Assembly (NCBI GenBank): GCA_030340625.1
Contig: JAOPHQ010006325.1
Coordinates: 34,121-98,120, forward strand
DNA length: 64,000 nt
Source: Merluccius polli
Lineage: Eukaryota > Chordata > Actinopteri > Gadiformes > Merlucciidae
Direction: 5' to 3'
Part shown: one piece after another, positions 57,049 through 64,000 of the stretch
How the letters are laid out: each line of letters opens with the position of its first letter
How positions within the stretch are numbered: the stretch's first letter is position 1
Program-made: the position numbers and the translations under genes
The notes under the pieces: model-generated
What the model saw: the letters and a program-made list of their open reading frames with translations, nothing else
Database searches by the model: none
What the model was told of the DNA's origin: nothing

Positions 57049-57116
57049 GAAGTGTAAAAATAAATAAAATAAAATAAATACATAAATGGAGACAAAAACA
57101 AACAGTGGAAGAGGCT

Positions 57117-57199
57117 GTATGTATGTATGTATGTATGTATGTATGTATGTATGTATGTATGTATGTATGTATGTATGTATGTATGTATGTATGTATGTA
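57117..57199. repeat. (ATGT)n microsatellite
   Basis: About 20 ATGT units, starting 70 bp after the minisatellite, whose unit itself contains TGTATGTAT; the two arrays could be related. Confidence 0.95.
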
Positions 57200-57978
57200 C
57201 TGATTTGTAAAACAAGTTACTGACCCTCATTGGATATTATTAAAATAAATTGTTGATTGTTTTTTTATTGACCATTGCTAGTGGCATACAAGGTAATTCA
57301 GACATCATAGCATATTAACTTACATAAGGCAAATCTATTCAAGCTACAATTTATAATTCTATAATTATACTAATCCTGATCTAAAACATATTTCATGCAG
57401 CCGGAGACGACGTAGAGGCCTCTCCGTAACCGACGTACGGCACTTTACGCAGGAGTATAAATTAGGCTTTAGTAGTAGCCGACCTAGAAGAAAGTGTAAC
57501 CTCCAGTGGTGAGTCAAAATCATCCTACTATCCTGATTTGCATTTGTATAGCTCACAGCATTTTCATTTACATGTGAAAGCCTCCCCTAGACCTAGAGCT
57601 GGGTGGGCTTTCTGATGAAAATTACACTTTTCATGCAGTATACAGGAAGTTTGGCCACAGATGGACAGGACGGAACAGACTTCTGAAATAACATTTTTGA
57701 ATTGCTGAACAAGCAGTTTCTCAAGGTGTGTTGCAATGTCAAAAGTGAATATCTACTAATCTAATCTAGAAATGTGCGGTTTAAACAACTTCATCAACAT
57801 GCAGGCTATATTTCACACGTCTTCAGCTTCATGTAGGCAGTATAGCAATTAACTGAAATTAATAGATTCAGTAAAGCACAGGAATATTGCATACAACTAC
57901 ATTTTATTTCCCACAGATTTAGGTAATATTTTGTAAAAAAGCTCAAAGTTATCGCATTCAAATGTGAATAAAGTATGC
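57200..57978. other. Intergenic and probable receptor 3' UTR
   Basis: No coding sequence recognised. A CG-rich patch near 57400-57460 holds AGTATAAATTAGG, similar in style to the promoter-like patch at 47.4 kb. Confidence 0.4.
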
Positions 57979-57985
57979 GCACACA

Positions 57986-58026
<41 letters not shown>

Positions 58027-58052
58027 CACGCACGCACACACACACACACACA
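57979..58052. repeat. (CA)n microsatellite directly after the receptor stop codon
   Basis: On the receptor's strand it is a (GT)n run beginning within about 5 bases after the TGA at 58055-58057, so it forms the start of the 3' UTR. Confidence 0.93.
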
Positions 58053-58054
58053 CT

Positions 58055-59541
58055 TCACATCATGACAGAGAACGAGGTGTTCTCGCTCTCGGAGCGAGAG
58101 CTGAAGGACCCGGTGGTCCTCCTGGTTTTCCTCACGGCCCACCCCTCCCTGCCCATCCAGCCCCTGGGGCCCAGCAGCTCCTTCACCATCTTGGCCAGCT
58201 CCCGTCTGAACTTCACCCCCACGAAGCCGTACAGCAAGGGGTTGAGGGCACAGTGAGAGAGCCCTATGCTCTGCGAGACCATGGTGCCGATGTCCACCGT
58301 GCGGCCAAACTGGCAGCCGCCGCCGATCACAGCCAGCTTCTGCAGGCTGTCTGCCAGCTGAAAGCAGTTGTACGGTGCCCAGCACAGTATGAACACTGAC
58401 ACCAGGGACACGATGAGGCGCAGGGACTTGCGCTTCTGCCGGCGCGGTGCATTGCACAGCGAGCGGAAGATGCGCAGGTAGCAGTAGAGCATGATGAGCA
58501 GTGGCAGGCCAAAGCCAATCACCATGCTGGTTAGCTGCAGCCCCACCTGCCAGTGCATGGTGTTCTGAGGGAAATAGGTCAGGCACATGTGCTGGCCCGG
58601 CTGCCCCAGGGGGCCCACCTCCTCCACCTCCTTGAAGGTCATGTCCACCCCGCTGAGGCCCAGGCAGATCACCCAGATGAGAATGCACACGGCCTGGCCA
58701 TGGCAGGCCGTGAACTTCCAGCCGCTGCGTACAGCGTGCACGATAGCCAGGTAGCGGTCGAAGCTGATGCAGGCCAGGAACAGGATGCTGCTGTAGCAGT
58801 TGAGCGAGAACATGCCCCCGGAGATCTTGCAGACCACCAGCCCGAAGACCCACTGGTTGGCCCACTGGACGGCGAACAGCGGCAGCGTGAGGGCCAGCAG
58901 GAGGTCAGACACGGCCAGGTGGAGGAGGAAGATGTCGGTGAGAGAGAGGGCAGAGGTTCCGCTACTCCGGTAGCGGCGCACCACACACAGCACCAGAACG
59001 TTGCCCACCATGGCCAGGGACGAACACCAGGCTGTACACCACAGGGTAATAGCTCTGCCCGAAGCTGTAGATATCATCACGGATACAAGGGGCCGAATGG
59101 TCGCCCGGATCAATTTTGCTGTAGTCTGAATAATCTACATCCTAAGTGGGAGGTAGGGATAGGAACTTTTCACTTCACTGCCTTTGATGGGCTCAAATAG
59201 ACAGCAAATGCAAAGAGAGCAAAGAAATCCTCATGCAAAAGTGGTCTTACACAACAATGCGATCTTTACTTGTATAGAAAATCAGACTTGCAGTATACCC
59301 TTAGCAAGAGTGTTTAAGTGTGTTTAAAGGACTGTTGATGTCTGTGTTAAAAAAAAAATACAGCCAAATACATATTTTTATATATATGAGAAAGGCACAT
59401 ATGTACAATCTCCAAGTAAAGATTTCTTTGCACATTAATATTTCAGTGATTTCAAAAAGAGGGTGGATATGAAAGGATGGTATATGAAAAAAACTTACTC
59501 ACCCAATAATCACCCTCTGTAGTTGTCTGTAAGCCATCCAT
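58055..59541 (-). pseudogene. CXCR3-like chemokine receptor with a one-base frameshift in TM1
   Basis: Exon 1 (59503-59541) encodes MDGLQTTTEGDYW and exon 2 (58055-59141) the rest, with a GT-AG intron between. Exon 2 is 1,087 bp, one base more than a multiple of three. The N-terminal frame (DVDYSDYSK..., Tyr-rich, sulfation-like) runs into TM1 and then shifts at the GGG of 59017-59019. Downstream all receptor motifs are intact: GNVLVL, LHLAVSD, a DRY (SFDRYLAIVHA), CWAPYN, NPLLY, GFVGVKFRRE and a Ser-rich tail SRSESENTSF that also recalls CXCR5. Unlike the other receptors here it has no intron in TM3. Apart from the extra base it looks functional, so an assembly or read error in a short homopolymer is as likely as a true pseudogene. 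Confidence 0.8.
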
Positions 59542-60025
59542 GCTGGTTGATGTGGTAGCAGAACACCTTACAAGACCTGGTAAACAAGCAACAAAGTTTA
59601 CCACTACTCAGTGGATCCTCTAACTTCTTTCTGTTCTCCTTATTGTGCTACCGTTAGCAAATAAGGCTCAGAAAACAGAAGTTAGCTTTTAGGAACAGAA
59701 TCTGCTGATATTTTAAGCAGATAGGCCTACGTGTTGTTATACATAGCCTGCATTGGTGACAAACTGAAGGAAATAGTTGGGTGCAGACAGCGATGATAAA
59801 GATAAAAATCTGCCTGTGACACAGAAGTTCTGACACATATTCACTTTAAAAACATTTAAAGTTGATAGTGTATGCAGACTCACCAGACTGGTGAGTCTGC
59901 ATACTGGTAAGATGTTCTTCATGCCATATTTGATGTCCGGAGGTCATAATTGTGAAGTTAACTCGGAGTAGAAGAAGAGTATGCCAGTTCTGCTAGAATT
60001 GTGAAAATGCAGGGCAATGACTGCT

Positions 60026-60145
60026 TTTAATGATGCTGTTTTTAATGATGCTGTTTTTAATGATGCTGTTTTTCATGATGCTGTTTTTCATGATGCTGTT
60101 TTTCATGATGCTGTTTTTCATGTTTTTCATGATGCTGTTTTTCAT
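60026..60145. repeat. 15-bp tandem repeat (TGATGCTGTTTTTNA)
   Basis: About eight units, the first with AATGATGCTG and later ones with CATGATGCTG; one unit is partly deleted. Confidence 0.9.
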
Positions 60146-60477
60146 GGCTATACAAGTTGGTAAGCTTGAGAAGGACCTGAATAGGTGACTTGAAATACTT
60201 AAAGGCCCTATGTAGTGTTATTCAGCAATTTTTATATAAATGTGTCCCACAATCACACAAACAATGTTTTAAAGTAAGTAAGTGAGGAGGAGGACTGACC
60301 CACCATGTGTATTTTTACTTGCATGAGAAATGTATGGTTTGCCGGAGCCTTTCATTTGAATATAAAATAAATCTGTGCATCATGGAAATATGCAATTGTA
60401 GGTTATTATATTCTTTGTTTGTTTGTTTTGTTTGTTCCATATTATACATTTTTATTATACATTTGTGTTCCATAAAT

Positions 60478-60479
<2 letters not shown>

Positions 60480-60537
<58 letters not shown>
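60480..60537. repeat. (TA)n microsatellite
   Basis: About 28 uninterrupted TA dinucleotides. Confidence 0.97.
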
Positions 60538-60540
<3 letters not shown>

Positions 60541-61448
60541 TTACAATGGGGTTTGTTTAAAAGTGCGAGGTGTTTCTAAAGTACGTTTTTTTAAGCGGAA
60601 ATTCGGGTTCAGTTCGGGTCTGGGCCCAAAACTGCTGCCATAACGTGAGGCTCGGGTCGGGTCTGATGTTTTTGGGCCGATCAAAGCTCAATGCCTTGGT
60701 GTGGATGATTTGTACAAGATGATAAGGATGATGAAGATGAGGAGGTTAAGAATGGTTTAGGATATTCCAACAAAATAATACTTCTGGTTTGTTTAATGTT
60801 GTAAAATTGTAATCTCATAATCTAAACATTTAAAACACAGAAGTCAAAATAAAATAATTAAAAACAAATATTTTTTTTTTTATGTTGGAAAAAAACGAGA
60901 TATCTGAATTGAAACACTAGTTACTACACTTTGTTGTATTGCCTATACAGCCAATTTATATTGTAGGGATACAATTCCTCATTAAATCATTTATTACCAA
61001 TGGTATTTCAACTAATCTACTAACAACACAATTGGTCAATTGTCAAAAAATACATTTTTCTCAGTTTCACTATTGCTGCAGATACTGCGGTTTACCAGGG
61101 CTTCTCTTTCTGTGGTGGATATGACGGTAGGAATAGGCCTATGTTCATTCCTAAGTCAGTGGAAGAATTGGTTTCGAGCTAAAATCTATCAGCATTGTCT
61201 TTCATTTTCTTTTTGTTTGCTGTGAAATTATGAGAAACTTCAAAGGTACAACATCGAGTTGTTGCACTTGCTAAATTAATTTACATTTATAGTATCTGTC
61301 AAATGCAAAAATATATTTGCAGGAATAACTGATCAACAAACGAATATGCCTTGCCTAAACTTAACCTACCAACTAGATCCCTAACCCCACGTGCTAACCT
61401 TAATCAAATCAGCTGTATCATTCCTAACCTCAATCATGCTGTGGGGTG

Positions 61449-62575
61449 TGTATGTGGAGTGTGTGTGGTTGATAGCTGGTTTACAGCCTCCCCTGGACTG
61501 AGTCACACTGATTAGACTCTGGGGCTGGGTGTGGGTGTGGCTGCACACCTGTGGTGCAGAGCAATCATGGCACCCAGGATAAACCAGCTATCACCACACA
61601 CCACACACACTTGGGAGAGAGCCACTGTCATGGCAGCACGTTACATCTCCTCGACAAATACAAGCTCCAATAAATGCATTCTCAACCAAGATCTACCCGT
61701 GTTCTGTGTCGGAGGGCCCCAGCAAAAGCAACTGATGTGGCGTGTGGTAGAGCCCTCTGCTACACTGGTGCCCAACGTGGGGCTTCTCTGACCACAAAGG
61801 GATATGGAAGGGCTGCCCAAACCCGCCTCTGGAGTCACCAGCCGCGGTCACGGACAGCCACCTGCCCTCCTGAACGGCAGTGACGGAGCGGGGAAGCAGC
61901 GCAGCAACCGCCATGGGCAACCGTCTGCGGTTAGCCTCCCTCGGCTCCAGCCTGGAGCAGCCAGGTCCAGCCACGCCTCTGCCAGCTAGCACCGCAGCCC
62001 CATGTTTCAGGAGGAGATGGGAAATGCACGCCGTCGCCCTGGTGGAGGGGGGGGACCTACCAAGGGCTGTTCCAGGCCCTCCGATGAGCTACCTCCACGG
62101 CCCACCTGTCAGGCCTCCTTCTGAGCCCATCCAGCCAGCCACTGCAAACGGCCAGCCCAGAGACGCCTCCGCCAGCTGAGGCAGCAGCCTCTGGTCTCCA
62201 CGATGGAGGGTGGGGTTGGCGTGTGACACTGGGGAGGTGTAGCGGCAGTGGGGTTTGGGGGGTTGTGGGGGTGTGTGTGCTGTTGATGGCTGGTTTACAG
62301 CCTCACCTGGCCTGAGTCACACTGATTAGACTCTGGCTGGGTGGGGCTGCACACCTGTGGTGCAGAGCAATCATGGCACCCAGGATAAACCAGCTATCAC
62401 CACACACACTTGAGGAGGAGCCACTGTCATGACAGTTGTACCATCAGCTCGGCGAATACCACCTGCCTGAAACTCCAATAAACATCTTGCAAATACCATC
62501 TACCCGTGTCCTGTGTCGGAGGGGCCCCAAGAAAAGCCACTTAGGTGGCGTGTGGTGAGGGCGAACCCTGCCACA
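61449..62575 (+). mobile_element. Miniature LTR retroelement (TRIM/LARD-like)
   Basis: LTRs are 61449-61764 (starting TGTATGTGGAGTG and ending GCTACA) and 62272-62575. Immediately inside the first is a tRNA-Lys-like primer site; a G-rich tract (GGGGTTTGGGGGGTTGTGG) precedes the second. The interior of about 507 bp is GC-rich with no gag or pol. An open plus frame 61880-62179 has no recognisable domain. It must depend on another element's proteins to move. Confidence 0.7.
61766..61783 (+). promoter_or_regulatory. Primer-binding site, tRNA-Lys-like
   Basis: TGGTGCCCAACGTGGGGC matches the complement of the tRNA-Lys1,2 3' end at 17 of 18 positions and starts one base after the LTR. Confidence 0.75.
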
Positions 62576-63215
62576 GGGGTCATTTTTATTTTAGGTATGA
62601 AAATTTTGAAAAATAAACCATTAAATGGCACTTTCTGGAGAGTTTTGTGCAAAGAAATTGAGAAATTGAGTCTTACATGATATGTGCAAAACTGCAAGGT
62701 TTAGCGCCTATACTGTGCATTGTTTTGGCATCAACAGGTATTAGGGCATGTAGCATTGGATGAAGGTTCTGTCGTTCTGGTTGCCTTTTCTTGGTAGCCA
62801 ATGTTGTGCACTTGCGTTCGGAATGCATGCGGTGCGAGGTCGACTGACAATGAGAAGCAGCTGAACAAGAATAGTAGGCTACTCATGTTCCGATTGTTCT
62901 CATCTCAGCTCCGCTGAGCCAAATAGAAATTCCATTTGAAAAACGTTCATTTATTGTCGGAAATATCATATTTTCAAAAGCATTACTTTCATCCAAAGCA
63001 TTACTTTCATCAAATTTTATGTGACATTTCCAGTACGCAACTGACTGCAGGCAGGCTTAGGCTGAGCCCTGGCCCAATTTAACCACTGCCTGTAAAGAGT
63101 CAGCTTTTGTGTAGGTATGGCAACCATGTTGAGAGGTCCAGTTTATAGTTTGCTGGGAGGGGGGGGGGGGCAGTGGCTGGGGATTTTCCCCAGCATCAAT
63201 TTAGTGTTGGGGGGG
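62576..63215. other. Intergenic, no gene recognised
   Basis: AT-rich, then G-rich near 63150-63215. Nothing coding supported. Confidence 0.5.
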
Positions 63216-63518
63216 TGTATGTGGAGTGTGTGTGGTTGATAGCTGGTTTACAGCCTCACCTGGCCTGATCAGACTGATTGGACTCTGGCTGGGTGGGGCT
63301 GCACACCTGTGGTACAGAGCAACCATGGCACCCAGGATAAACCAGCTATCACCACACACACTCGGGAGAGAGCCTCTGTCATGGCAGCACGTTACATCTG
63401 CTCGGGCAAATGCCATCTCTGTTAAATGCATTCTCAACCAAGATCTATCTGTGTCCTGTGTCGGAGGGCCCCAGCAAAATCCACTGATGTGGCGTGTGGG
63501 TTAGAGTCCTCTGCTACA
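63216..63518 (+). mobile_element. Solo LTR of the miniature-element family
   Basis: It starts TGTATGTGGAGTGTG and ends CTGCTACA, matching the LTRs of 61449-62575. No primer site follows (CATGCAGATC), so it is a solo LTR. Confidence 0.75.
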
Positions 63519-64000
63519 CATGCAGATCTATTATTCGTCTCATATTCTGTTTTCCTGTCTAGCTTAGTGAGAAAACACTTCTCAATTCCAATAATTAGAC
63601 TTTTAACCAATTAAAATGGATTGGCGCAAAACATGACCACTGGATGACAAGCCCCCCCCCCCTTAACATTCACCACAATATAGTGGTATAGTGTGTTCTC
63701 TCCACCACCGCATTTTCCGATACTATATATGCAGACCGTGCCTGTTCCTACAAAGCCCCATACATGCAGTAAGAATGGGCCCGACATAGACTTGCTTGAG
63801 TACACAGGCAGATACGAAATATGCCAATACCACACATAGGGCTCGTAACAGACACAGCAGTCAAAGTTACTGAAAGTGTGCTGTGCATCCTTATTCTTAT
63901 TATTGAATCATTCTCAGTGTACAGACACACACACGCTCAGATGCACATACACACACACATCACCTCACACACACCTGCCTGCCTTAGAATTAAAGGCTAT
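63519..64000. other. Window end, no gene recognised
   Basis: AT-rich DNA with a short C run near 63650 and CA-rich microsatellite-like sequence from about 63925. Confidence 0.5.

Larger units (their letters stand above)
59542..61448. other. Intergenic, no gene recognised
   Basis: Probable upstream region of the minus-strand receptor followed by AT-rich DNA with simple repeats listed separately. No protein-like frame. Confidence 0.5.

Noticed and set aside
61880..62179. 99-codon frame in the miniature LTR element as a Gag
   Set aside because: No zinc knuckle or capsid-like region; Pro/Ala/Arg-rich composition follows from GC content.

Overview
This window looks like a stretch of a teleost fish chromosome. 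It has spliced genes with GT-AG introns, a fish-type TRIM gene with its usual tiny 23-bp exon, CXC chemokine receptors, and repeat families common in bony fish: BEL/Pao, Ty3/gypsy and sushi-like LTR elements, many hAT-type miniatures, LINEs, and tRNA-derived SINEs with the fish-type tail around GTCTGCTAAATGAC. No bacterial or phage features were seen.

Layout. (1) 1-2048: non-coding. (2) 2049-4843 (-): a complete six-exon TRIM E3 ubiquitin ligase (RING, B-box, coiled coil, PRY-SPRY). Upstream are three 70-bp tandem units, each with a perfect TCTCGCGAGA element. (3) 5284-10404: gene-poor, with a degenerate LINE fragment. (4) 10405-38550: a tandem array of about 4-kb units carrying CXCR3-like receptors. 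Copies A and B are complete two-exon genes; copy C is a 3' fragment. Copy B's downstream flank is split by an 18.6-kb nest: a Ty3/gypsy element (17763-36342, 4-bp TSD) hit by a telomere-repeat-bearing miniature element, an antisense BEL/Pao element, and hAT-type elements in its 5' LTR and in gag; the gag insertion itself holds another hAT miniature. (5) 39528-41574 (-): a diverged CXCR3-like receptor lacking two near-universal class A GPCR asparagines. (6) 42760-47290 (-): a LINE split by a TIR-bounded element that carries an intact four-coding-exon SAMD3-like gene. (7) 47796-55600: an IS630/Tc1-like transposon remnant interrupted by a TIR element, a hAT miniature, and an intact, apparently very young sushi-type chromovirus whose two LTRs read as identical. 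(8) 56379-57199: a 37-bp minisatellite and an ATGT array. (9) 58055-59541 (-): a third kind of CXCR3-like receptor with a one-base frameshift in TM1. (10) 61449-63518: a miniature LTR element with a tRNA-Lys-like primer site, and a related solo LTR.

The host genes fit one theme, innate immunity: chemokine receptors that guide leukocytes, plus a TRIM ligase. The receptor cluster shows several evolutionary outcomes side by side: recent duplication with divergence focused on the ligand-binding N-terminus, truncation, loss of signalling residues, and frameshift. The most unusual observation is in the gypsy LTR. Downstream of its own promoter it holds a second copy of its 5' leader with the intron precisely removed, as if a spliced RNA had been reverse transcribed back into the LTR. 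All calls come from reading the sequence; no database search was run.
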